Shown here piece after piece: positions 40,903-48,379 of a stretch of DNA of 64,000 bases. Numbering within the stretch: position 1 is the first letter of the stretch; each line of letters opens with the position of its first letter. Source of the DNA: Thermococcus thermotolerans (GTDB lineage Archaea; Methanobacteriota_B; Thermococci; Thermococcales; Thermococcaceae); assembly GCF_024707485.1 (NCBI RefSeq), contig NZ_CP102602.1, positions 310,001-374,000 on the forward strand, read 5' to 3'. The notes beneath the pieces are model-generated. The model did not search any database. It was not told the origin of the DNA and saw only the letters and a list, made by a program, of their open reading frames with translations. A program made the translations under genes and the position numbers.

Positions 40903-42726
40903 ATGGTGATCTTCAACGAGGGGAACCCCGACTGCGTGAGGAAGCTCCTCAGGCCGGCCGAGAGGGTTCTGCGGCAGGGTAGGGACGTTACCGTGGAGGA
41001 TTTCGAGACCCGGAAGAGCCTGTGGGAGAGGATCCAGGACTCGTACTCGCGCTATCTCGAAGGCGAGTGCGGGGACTTCCTGAGGGATCTTGACAGCACG
41101 TTCAGGGCGAAGTTCGAGGCGGCACTGGCGGTGCTGGCCTGGAGCTTCTGGAAGAAGGGGGAAGGGTTTCCGCCCGCAGAAAAGCGCTTCTCGGAACGCG
41201 AGATAGGCCTGATAGACGAGATACTGAAGTACAACGTCTTTGAGATAACAACGATGGAGGACATACTTGGAAAGCTCTACCGCAGGGACGAGGAGACCCT
41301 CCAGCTCCTCAGGACCTACTACCTCGGCATGGACAGGTGGATAGAGGAGCAGCTCGAAGACCCCGAGATAAAGCTTCCCCTCCGCTACTACCTCAAGAGG
41401 ACGTGGAAGAGTTACCGCGAGAAAATCGATGCCGCCATAAACGAGGCAAGCAAATACGGCTGGTTCAGGACTCTCATGGAGGAGTGGGAGCGCGAAAAGA
41501 CGGAGGAAGTTGAGGCAGTTAGGGAGAGCTACGAAGCCAAAGTTGGGGAGCTGAAGAAGAGGATAGCCGAGATGGTGGAGTTCTTCGAGGAGGAGCGCAG
41601 AAAGCTTGAGGAGGAGCTGTCGGCATCGAGCATTGAGGAGATAGAGAGGCTCCGCAGGGAGAAGGAGGAGCTCATGGAAAGGCTTGAGCGCGAGAAGGAG
41701 GAGCTCGCCAGGAGGCTCATGGAGCTTAAGGATGAAGAGCTGAGGAAAAAACTTGAGGAGGAGCTTGCGAGGGCGAGGGAGGAGGCCCTGCGCGAGGCAA
41801 GGCTCCTTGAGGAGAGGCTCAGGAGGAGAGAGCTTGAGCTTAGGGAGAAGGAGATGGAGCTGAGGAAGAGGGAGCTTGAGCTGTCGGAAAAGGAGAACCT
41901 GCTGAGGAGTAAGATAGAGGAAATCCTCGCGATGTCGGGGAAGGTTGAGAAGGGCTCCCGCCTGGTGCTCAGGGACGAGGCGAGGATAGGGGAGCTGAAC
42001 TTCGTGGGCAGGATGAAGAGCAAATTCGCGGGAGAAATGCGGCTCCTCGGCAAAACGTACTCCGTTGAAAGGATTGAGGAGAAGAAGGGTGAGGACACGT
42101 CGAGATTCGCCGGGAAGCTTGACGAGAAGTCCCTCAAGAACCTGCCGGAGAACAGGTACGTTGAGGTAACCCTGAAGGAGAAGAAGCTCCTCGGAAGGAA
42201 GGAGCGGATACTCGTTAGGGGAATTTACCTGACGAGGGTTGAAAGGCTGGCGGAGCTCGGCCTCGACACGGATCCTCTTACCCTGGCGGAGATCAACGTG
42301 CACCTCATCGATGCGAGGGACTCGAAAGGGGGCACTAGAACGGTCCTCGTTATAGCCTCACCCCTCGGCTTCGAGGAGAGGGTGAGAAAATACGTCTCAT
42401 CGGAGGATTTCCATAGGAACTTCTACTCGGAGAACGTCTCGCTGATACTCCTTGATACGGAGAGCGGCGAGATAATTCACAACCCCAACGACCGCTACGC
42501 CAAGGCACTCGTCCCCCTGGTGCGCCTTGAGCTCGATGAGGAGATGTACGCAAAGGTCAGGGAGTGCGTGAGGAAAAAGCTTGAGGGCAGGGACTACCTG
42601 CCGCTCAGTGAGTGCCTCGAATGCGGGGAGGAGGAGTACGTGAGGCGGGCGTTCTATGAAATCGGCCGCGATGGCCACGTGGTGAAATACATAGACGGGT
42701 TCGGACTCGTGCTGATACGGAAGTGA
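40903..42726 (+). CDS. Large coiled-coil protein
   Basis: A 607-residue soluble protein. The N-terminal 200 residues are helical and globular. Residues about 205-350 form a long charged coiled coil (for example ELMERLEREKEELARRLMEL and LEERLRRRELELREKEMELR). The C-terminal 250 residues are a mixed domain with TVLVIASPLGFEERVRKYVS, and end with SECLECGEEEYVRRAFYEIG (C-x-x-C) and DGFGLVLIRK. No catalytic motif is visible. It lies first among the helical partners of an AAA ATPase, so a scaffold or filament adaptor role is likely, by inference. It precedes the small helical gene by 10 bases. Confidence 0.8.
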   Translation: MVIFNEGNPDCVRKLLRPAERVLRQGRDVTVEDFETRKSLWERIQDSYSRYLEGECGDFLRDLDSTFRAKFEAALAVLAWSFWKKGEGFPPAEKRFSEREIGLIDEILKYNVFEITTMEDILGKLYRRDEETLQLLRTYYLGMDRWIEEQLEDPEIKLPLRYYLKRTWKSYREKIDAAINEASKYGWFRTLMEEWEREKTEEVEAVRESYEAKVGELKKRIAEMVEFFEEERRKLEEELSASSIEEIERLRREKEELMERLEREKEELARRLMELKDEELRKKLEEELARAREEALREARLLEERLRRRELELREKEMELRKRELELSEKENLLRSKIEEILAMSGKVEKGSRLVLRDEARIGELNFVGRMKSKFAGEMRLLGKTYSVERIEEKKGEDTSRFAGKLDEKSLKNLPENRYVEVTLKEKKLLGRKERILVRGIYLTRVERLAELGLDTDPLTLAEINVHLIDARDSKGGTRTVLVIASPLGFEERVRKYVSSEDFHRNFYSENVSLILLDTESGEIIHNPNDRYAKALVPLVRLELDEEMYAKVRECVRKKLEGRDYLPLSECLECGEEEYVRRAFYEIGRDGHVVKYIDGFGLVLIRK

Positions 42727-42736
42727 GGTGATGGTG

Positions 42737-43333
42737 ATGGGAATATTCGACAGGTTTAGGAAAAACCCGATTGAAAAGCTCTCCTTGAGGGAGCTTCAGG
42801 AGGAAGAGATACGCCTCAGGAACAGGCTTGAGAGGACGAAGAAGGAAATCGAGCGCATAGAGAAGAAAAAGAAGCAGCTCTTCCAGGAGGGCATCGGGGC
42901 GGACGTGCTCAAGAAGAAGATGCTCGCGCAGGAAATCAAAAGCCTCGACATGGAGCAGAAGCTCAAGCTGAGGGACTTCACGACGGCACAGAAGCAGTAC
43001 ACTTTCGTCAAGAACCTGATAGTCGTCAAGAAGTACGAGAAGGAGCTTAGGAAGATAGGCCTCTGGGACAAGCTCTCCAAAGTCGAGCCCGAGCAGCTGG
43101 AAAGCGTGCTCGTCAAGGTGAGCCTCGACGGCAGGGAGTTCGACGAGATGGTCGAGAACCTGAACAGGGTCTTCGAGATGGACATAGCCGAGTTTGAGGG
43201 AACGGAGGACCAGACCGAGAGGGAGCTCATGGAGGCGTGGGCCAAGGTTGAGACGGGAGAGGCTGACGTTGAGGAAGTGACGGAGAAGATAGCGTCGCCC
43301 AAGCTTGAGAGGGAGACGGAGGAGGAGCTGTGA
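42737..43333 (+). CDS. Snf7/ESCRT-III-like helical protein (paralogue A)
   Basis: A 198-residue almost wholly helical protein. It starts MGIFDRFRKNPIEKLSLREL, then a long basic helix pair (RNRLERTKKEIERIEKKKKQ, QLFQEGIGADVLKKKMLAQE) and an acidic C-terminal part (EFEGTEDQTERELMEAW). The next gene is a clear paralogue (MGLLSRFFGRKNPLDIPIEQL-like start and LFQRAKEARSKSEEL). Basic helical hairpin plus acidic tail is the ESCRT-III/Snf7 layout; the neighbouring ATPase is Vps4-like. ATG 42737 follows GAGGTGAT at 4 bases. Homology to Snf7 is inferred, not shown. Confidence 0.75.
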   Translation: MGIFDRFRKNPIEKLSLRELQEEEIRLRNRLERTKKEIERIEKKKKQLFQEGIGADVLKKKMLAQEIKSLDMEQKLKLRDFTTAQKQYTFVKNLIVVKKYEKELRKIGLWDKLSKVEPEQLESVLVKVSLDGREFDEMVENLNRVFEMDIAEFEGTEDQTERELMEAWAKVETGEADVEEVTEKIASPKLERETEEEL

Positions 43334-43938
43334 TGGGGCTCCTTTCAAGGTTTTTCGGGAGGAAGAACCCCCTAGACATACCGATTGAGCAGCTCAGGGA
43401 AAACCAGATCAAGCTCGACATGCAGATAAGGAAGATAGAGGACGAGATAGCCGAGATAGACGCCCAGATAGCGGCGCTGTTCCAGAGGGCAAAGGAAGCG
43501 AGGAGCAAAAGCGAGGAGCTCACCATAGCGACCAAGATTAAGACACTGAACCGGAAAAAGCAGAGCCTCCAGAACACCCACGCCCAGCTCAACAAACAGC
43601 TCATGCTCGTGGCGAACCTGCTGATAATCAAGGAGAACGAGGCTATACTGAAGGGCACACCGACCTGGGAGCTCCTGAGGAAGATGTCCCCTGAGGAGCT
43701 CGAAAAGAACCTCGTCAGCATGCAGCTCGACGCTCAGAACCTCAACGAAAACCTCAGCACCATGCTCGGCTACACAGACCAGGCCATTGGTGCCGGCGTC
43801 GAGTTCGAGGAGGACGAGGAGCTGGCGGAGATAATGAGGACGATACAGGCTGTGAAAGAGGGCGAGCTTGAGCCCGAAAGCGCGGCCGAGAAGGTCACGG
43901 GGGAGAAGGATAAGGGGGAGGAGGTAGTCACTGAGTGA
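43333..43938 (+). CDS. Snf7/ESCRT-III-like helical protein (paralogue B)
   Basis: A 201-residue helical protein paralogous to the preceding one: GLLSRFFGRKNPLDIPIEQL, then IKLDMQIRKIEDEIAEIDAQ, helix KQLMLVANLLIIKENEAIL, and an acidic tail (FEEDEELAEIMRTIQAVKEG). Its start overlaps the stop of paralogue A (TGATG). Two tandem paralogues that could co-assemble fit ESCRT-III-like polymers. It is followed by about 140 bases before the kinase gene. Confidence 0.75.
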   Translation: MGLLSRFFGRKNPLDIPIEQLRENQIKLDMQIRKIEDEIAEIDAQIAALFQRAKEARSKSEELTIATKIKTLNRKKQSLQNTHAQLNKQLMLVANLLIIKENEAILKGTPTWELLRKMSPEELEKNLVSMQLDAQNLNENLSTMLGYTDQAIGAGVEFEEDEELAEIMRTIQAVKEGELEPESAAEKVTGEKDKGEEVVTE

Positions 43939-44075
43939 CCTCCACTCTGGTATGAACCTCCCCCATGAACTTGCCCTAAGTGAAAAACAGTCCCCCGCGG
44001 ACTTTCAAAACGGCACCAAAAAGGGTTAAATGATGGCCTGATCCGGCTGTTTCACCAGGGAGTGGAGGGATACGC

Positions 44076-45797
44076 GTGCACATGGGGCACGGGTTCATGG
44101 ACGACGACATCCTGGAGGGCCTCGTCAAGCTCTTCGTGGTTATAGTCATAGTATCCGCCATCTTCGGGAGGGCGGCGAGCTTCATAATATTCATCGTGAT
44201 GGTCATGTGGTTTGGACACCTGATAAAACACCTGCTAAAGGACGTTTCGAAATCCAGAAGGTACAAGAGGCGGTATCCCAAAACGGTTCCGCCAGTTCCC
44301 CCTGTACCGAAGGAGGACATGAAGGAGCTCCTCCGTAAGTCGGTGATAATCGAGCTTCCCCCCAAGGTTCACGCTGGTGAGGAGATTCCCCTCAGGATCG
44401 GCTTCAAGAACCTGCTCAGGGGCACCATAAACGCCGAGATAGACCTCGGCGACCTCTCCAGATATCTCGACCTCAGCTCCACGAGGGTGTACTTCAGGGC
44501 CGTCAGACCCGGGGAGTACGTCTCCCAGACCGTCACGGCCGTTCCGAGGAGGGGTGGTCGGGTCAGTGCCAAGGTTGTGGTTCGCTCCGGCATGGTCAGC
44601 GCCAAGGTGAAAGTGAGCACCGAAATAATCGAGAGACCGAGGATAGAGCCCAAAACCCCAGTTCCGGCCCCAGTTCCAGTTCCTGCAGGGAATAGGCAGG
44701 ACTCTACCGGCGGCACCCCCCGTACACCGTTGGATGAGCTCTTCGCGAGGTACAGGAAGGTGGAGCCCATCGGCGAGGGCGGCTTTGCGAGGGTCTACCG
44801 GGCGGAGAAGCACGATGGGAGCGTTGTCGCCCTAAAAGTCCCGCTCAGTCTGACCGAAGAGGGAGGAAAGGCCTTCCTCAGGGAGGTAAGGAACTGGTCT
44901 CTCCTCAGTCATCCCAACATAGTCGAGCTCTACGACTACAACATATTCCCCCTCCCCTACCTGGAGATGGAGTACTGCGAGACGAGCCTTGCAAGGCTTG
45001 AAAAGCCCCTCAACCCCGAAAAGGCGGCGAGGATAATCTTCGACGTTGCGGAGGGGCTGAAGTACGCCCATTCCAAAGGCGTGATCCACCGCGACCTCAA
45101 GCCGAGCAACATCCTGCTCAGGAACGGAAGGGCCAAGGTGAGCGACTGGGGGCTGAGCAAGCTACTCAAGGAGAGCAGGACAACCCACACGGTCAGCTTC
45201 ACACCACTCTACGCCGCCCCGGAGCAGATAAGCTCCCGCTTTGGAGGAACCGATGAGAGAACCGATGTGTGGCAGATAGGGGCGGTTCTCTACGAGCTGC
45301 TTACCGGGAGGCCTCCCTTCGAGGGGGAGGACTTCGTCGAGGTGGCATCGAAGATAACCCTTGAGGAGCCGGTGCCTCCGGGTCAGCTGAACCCAGACGC
45401 GAAGCCCCTTGAGCCGGTCGTGATGAAGTGCCTCGCGAAGAGGAAGGAGGAGCGCTACCAGTCGGTGGAGGAGCTCCAGAGAGATCTGGCCGAGTTCCTC
45501 GGGAAGAACTACCGCGAGAACCTCAGCAAAAGTGTCTCAATCAACGACCTGTCGAGGAGCGCCTACTACGCGGGCGAACTATTTCTCCTGTACCTGAAGC
45601 TCAACGACCTTGTCAGCGCGCTCAAGTACGCCGACGACCTGGCGCACTACGCGAGAGGAGAGGTGAGGGACGAACTGCTCTCCCTGAGGGAGCAGCTCAG
45701 GCTCCGCCTTGAGAACGGCCTCGATGTTCCCGAGGAGCTGGTCGAGAAGGCCGAGATAATCGTCCACAAGATAAAGCTTGGATTCGAGGGGGTGTGA
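44076..45797 (+). CDS. Membrane-anchored Hanks-type Ser/Thr protein kinase
   Basis: A 573-residue kinase. Two N-terminal hydrophobic segments (about residues 15-50) are followed by a beta-rich domain (95-185), a proline-rich linker (192-205) and a kinase domain from about 225 to 490. The catalytic set is complete: GEGGFARVYRAEK, Lys254 in VVALKVP, HRDLKPSNILL (Asp340), and DWG at 357-359 in place of DFG. Activation segment and APEQIS follow. The last 80 residues are helical. DWG is an uncommon but plausible variant. The GTG start has GGAGGGAT upstream. Its stop lies 2 bases before the Vps4-like ATG. It probably phosphorylates the operon's helical proteins or ATPase, countered by the PP2C downstream. 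Confidence 0.93.
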   Translation: MHMGHGFMDDDILEGLVKLFVVIVIVSAIFGRAASFIIFIVMVMWFGHLIKHLLKDVSKSRRYKRRYPKTVPPVPPVPKEDMKELLRKSVIIELPPKVHAGEEIPLRIGFKNLLRGTINAEIDLGDLSRYLDLSSTRVYFRAVRPGEYVSQTVTAVPRRGGRVSAKVVVRSGMVSAKVKVSTEIIERPRIEPKTPVPAPVPVPAGNRQDSTGGTPRTPLDELFARYRKVEPIGEGGFARVYRAEKHDGSVVALKVPLSLTEEGGKAFLREVRNWSLLSHPNIVELYDYNIFPLPYLEMEYCETSLARLEKPLNPEKAARIIFDVAEGLKYAHSKGVIHRDLKPSNILLRNGRAKVSDWGLSKLLKESRTTHTVSFTPLYAAPEQISSRFGGTDERTDVWQIGAVLYELLTGRPPFEGEDFVEVASKITLEEPVPPGQLNPDAKPLEPVVMKCLAKRKEERYQSVEELQRDLAEFLGKNYRENLSKSVSINDLSRSAYYAGELFLLYLKLNDLVSALKYADDLAHYARGEVRDELLSLREQLRLRLENGLDVPEELVEKAEIIVHKIKLGFEGV

Positions 45798-45799
45798 GG

Positions 45800-46981
45800 A
45801 TGCCTGTTGACCTTTCAGGGCCCCTGCTGAGCGAGTTTGAGAGGGCCAAGAAGGAGTTTGAAAAGGCTGTCGCCGCGGGAGACATGGAGACCGCTCGGAG
45901 GAGCGCCCTCCGGTGCGCCTCCATACTCAGACAGCTGGCCAGGCACGTCCCCTACAACGGGGAGCTTTACCTTAGGAAGGCGAAGAAGTGGGAAGATGTG
46001 GCTGAGCAGATAGAGAGGGGCGAATACGGCCGAAAGGCCGTCGTCGGCGCCGAAGGAAAGAGCACGACCCAGGAGAAAGATGAGGAAGATCAGTTCAGGG
46101 AGTACGTGCTGGGGCTTATATCCAAGTCCCGGACGACGTGGGACGACATAGGTGGCCTTGAGGACGTCAAGCTCCTCATGATGGAGACGGTCGTGATAGC
46201 GGCCCTCAAAAAGCCGGCTGCGGTTCAGCCATGGAGGGGCATACTCCTCTTTGGGCCACCCGGAACAGGTAAGACGCTCCTCGCCTCGGCCGCTGCCGGG
46301 AGCTTAAACGCCACCTTCTTCAACGTCAAAGCGTCAAGCGTCCTGAGCAAGTACTTCGGCGAGTCGAGCAAGATAATAAGTGCCCTCTACGAGGTTGCGA
46401 GGGAAAAGGCACCGAGCATAGTGTTCCTCGACGAGATAGACGCCCTGACCACGAGGCGTTCAAACGACACCAGCGAAGCCACCCGGAGGATGCTCTCGAC
46501 GCTCCTCACGGAGCTTGAGGGCTTTCACGGGGAGGGGAATGAGAAGCTCGTCCTCACGCTTGCGGCCACAAACACCCCCTGGGATTTAGATGAGGCGGTG
46601 CTCTCGCGCTTCCCCAAGAGGATTTACGTGCCCCTGCCGGACAAAGAGGCAACCAAGGCGATAGTGAGAATACACACTGAGGGGCTTGACATTTCGAGGC
46701 TCGACCTCGACGCGATAGCGGAGGAGAGTGTGAGGCGTCTGTATTCCGGCAGGGACATCAGGAACCTGTGTCAGGAGGCTATATGGAACATGATACGCGA
46801 GGAGAACAGGGGCCTCCACAGGCTTGCCGGGCTTCCGTTCGAGGAGCTGAGGAAGCGCTCATTGAGAACTCGCCCGCTTGAGATGAGGGACTTTGAGGAG
46901 GCGTTCAGGAAGATAAAGAGCCCCCTGACAAAGAGGGACATCGAGCGCTATGAAAAGTGGGCGGAGGAGTTCGGGGGATGA
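45800..46981 (+). CDS. Vps4-like AAA ATPase with MIT-like N-terminal helices
   Basis: A 393-residue AAA ATPase. Residues 8-75 form a helical bundle of MIT type (LSEFERAKKEFEKAVAAGDM, ELYLRKAKKWEDVAEQIERG), the part with which Vps4 grips ESCRT-III tails. The AAA domain has TTWDDIGGLEDVK, Walker A GPPGTGKT (152-159), Walker B VFLDEID (208-214), LAATNTPWDLDEAVLSRFPK (sensor/Arg finger region) and a C-terminal YEKWAEEFGG helix typical of Vps4/katanin-like ATPases. ATG 45800 follows GGTG at 5 bases. The stop overlaps the phosphatase start (ATGA). It should remodel or disassemble protein filaments; the helical neighbours are the natural substrates. Confidence 0.9.
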   Translation: MPVDLSGPLLSEFERAKKEFEKAVAAGDMETARRSALRCASILRQLARHVPYNGELYLRKAKKWEDVAEQIERGEYGRKAVVGAEGKSTTQEKDEEDQFREYVLGLISKSRTTWDDIGGLEDVKLLMMETVVIAALKKPAAVQPWRGILLFGPPGTGKTLLASAAAGSLNATFFNVKASSVLSKYFGESSKIISALYEVAREKAPSIVFLDEIDALTTRRSNDTSEATRRMLSTLLTELEGFHGEGNEKLVLTLAATNTPWDLDEAVLSRFPKRIYVPLPDKEATKAIVRIHTEGLDISRLDLDAIAEESVRRLYSGRDIRNLCQEAIWNMIREENRGLHRLAGLPFEELRKRSLRTRPLEMRDFEEAFRKIKSPLTKRDIERYEKWAEEFGG

Positions 46982-47712
46982 GCGAGCAAGCCGGCGGTGT
47001 TGATGGGATAGTCTGGGGGATTTCCCATCCCGGAGGCAGGGAGGAGAACGAGGACGCGTTCCTCATCCTGCCCCTCGGCGACGCCTACCTCCTGGCCGTT
47101 GCCGACGGCCTTGGGGGACACGAGGGGGGAGAGCTGGCCTCGAAGGTGGCCGTTGAATTGCTCCGTGAGACCTTTGAGGAGGGCTATACACGCGGTATGG
47201 GAGTGGAGGGAGTAAAGGACCTCCTTCTAAGGGCCTACGAGGATGCCCACCGCAGGATGGTGGAGATGTCGCCCGGGCCGGGGAAGATGGGCACGACGCT
47301 TATCGCCGCCTTCATAAGAAAAGGAAAGGGAATAATAGCGAACACCGGCGACAGCAGGGCCTATCTTGTGAGGGGTGGAGAGATAGCTGGGAGGACAAGG
47401 GATCACTCGGTGGTTCAGGAGCTCATTGAGCGCGGGGTCATTAGGGAGGAGGAAGCCAGAGAACATCCCATGAGGCACGTCGTTACAAAGGCCCTCGGCG
47501 TTGACCTCGGGGTTGACACCTACGTGTGGGAGCTGAAAGCCGGGGATGTCCTGCTTCTCAGCACGGACGGCCTCCACGACTACATCGATGAGGGGATTAT
47601 AGGAAAGCTCGTCTTTGAATCAGACCCCAGGACGGCAGCGGAGGCGCTGATCTGGGAAGCCCTGAAGGTTACCAAAGACAACGTGACTGTCGTCGTGTTT
47701 AGGGAGGTGTGA
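46978..47712 (+). CDS. PP2C-family Ser/Thr protein phosphatase
   Basis: A 244-residue PPM phosphatase with all metal-binding motifs: SHPGGREENEDAFLI, VADGLGGHEGGELASKVAVE, KMGTTLIAAF, ANTGDSRAYLVRGG, TRDHSVVQEL, LSTDGLHDYI and KDNVTVVVF. It depends on Mg/Mn and is soluble. It overlaps the AAA gene (ATGA) and sits two genes after the kinase, so the pair can set the phosphorylation state of the proteins in this operon. Confidence 0.94.
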   Translation: MSEQAGGVDGIVWGISHPGGREENEDAFLILPLGDAYLLAVADGLGGHEGGELASKVAVELLRETFEEGYTRGMGVEGVKDLLLRAYEDAHRRMVEMSPGPGKMGTTLIAAFIRKGKGIIANTGDSRAYLVRGGEIAGRTRDHSVVQELIERGVIREEEAREHPMRHVVTKALGVDLGVDTYVWELKAGDVLLLSTDGLHDYIDEGIIGKLVFESDPRTAAEALIWEALKVTKDNVTVVVFREV

Positions 47713-47717
47713 GGGTT

Positions 47718-48284
47718 ATGGTCAAGCTCTGGAAGTCGAAGGAAGAGAAGGAGATAGAGAGGAAGATACGCATGAGGAAGGCCAAGATGGCGTTGAAGCA
47801 GTACATCAACAACCTCGAAAACCTGAAGCGTAAGATTTTCCTCCAGGGGAAGGAGGCGGCGAAGCTTGGCGACGAGGCCCTCTTAAAGAGGAGTGCAATG
47901 AAGTACCTCGCCCTTGAGGAGCGGATAAAGCAGGCAAAGAGACTTCTTCTCCTCATGGAGGAGGCAGAAATACAGAGGGAGCTTGTGAAGGTTTCCGCTG
48001 ACTTCATTCAGTTCAGCAAAGACGTTGTTAAGAGCATAGCCGAAGGGCCGGGGGCGGAGGACGTGGCAAAGATGCAGGTCGAGTTCGAAAAGGCCATGGG
48101 CAAGGTCGAGAACCTTGAGGAGGCACTGAACACGATGATAGACCTCACCAGCGAGAGCATCCTGACCGGTGAGTTCGACCTCGAAACCGTTGAGATGGCC
48201 GAGGGGCTGATGGTTTCATCGGCCGAGAAGGAGCTTGAACCTGGAAAGAGGCTCCGCGAAATCGAGGACATGATGAAGGAATGA
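47718..48284 (+). CDS. Snf7/ESCRT-III-like helical protein (third small member)
   Basis: A 188-residue helical protein: basic N-terminal hairpin (VKLWKSKEEKEIERKIRMRK, YINNLENLKRKIFLQGKEA), a second helix with LEERIKQAKRLLLLMEEAE, and an acidic, less basic C-terminus ending ELEPGKRLREIEDMMKE. The final short helix could be a MIT-interacting motif as in ESCRT-III. It resembles Vps2/Vps24-type Snf7 proteins in pattern more than the other two do. It follows the phosphatase by 5 bases and ends the gene set. Confidence 0.78.
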   Translation: MVKLWKSKEEKEIERKIRMRKAKMALKQYINNLENLKRKIFLQGKEAAKLGDEALLKRSAMKYLALEERIKQAKRLLLLMEEAEIQRELVKVSADFIQFSKDVVKSIAEGPGAEDVAKMQVEFEKAMGKVENLEEALNTMIDLTSESILTGEFDLETVEMAEGLMVSSAEKELEPGKRLREIEDMMKE

Positions 48285-48350
48285 GCCATATCCCTTTTCT
48301 TTTGGTTATGGTTCGATCTCCGTAACCTTTCAATTTTGAATAGGAAACGG

Positions 48351-48359
48351 TTAAATAAA
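48351..48359 (+). promoter_or_regulatory. TATA box for the copper ATPase
   Basis: TTAAATAAA, 20 bases before ATG 48380. The expected start of transcription near 48380 would make the first ATG leaderless, or give a 14-base leader with GGTG before the second ATG at 48392. Confidence 0.5.
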
Positions 48360-48379
48360 CCCTCTAAGAGATTTTAGAC

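Noticed and set aside
40879-42303. Long open frame on the minus strand (474 codons)
   Set aside because: It is the antisense of the coiled-coil gene; Leu/Pro-rich composition mirrors Glu/Lys/Arg codons on the real strand.
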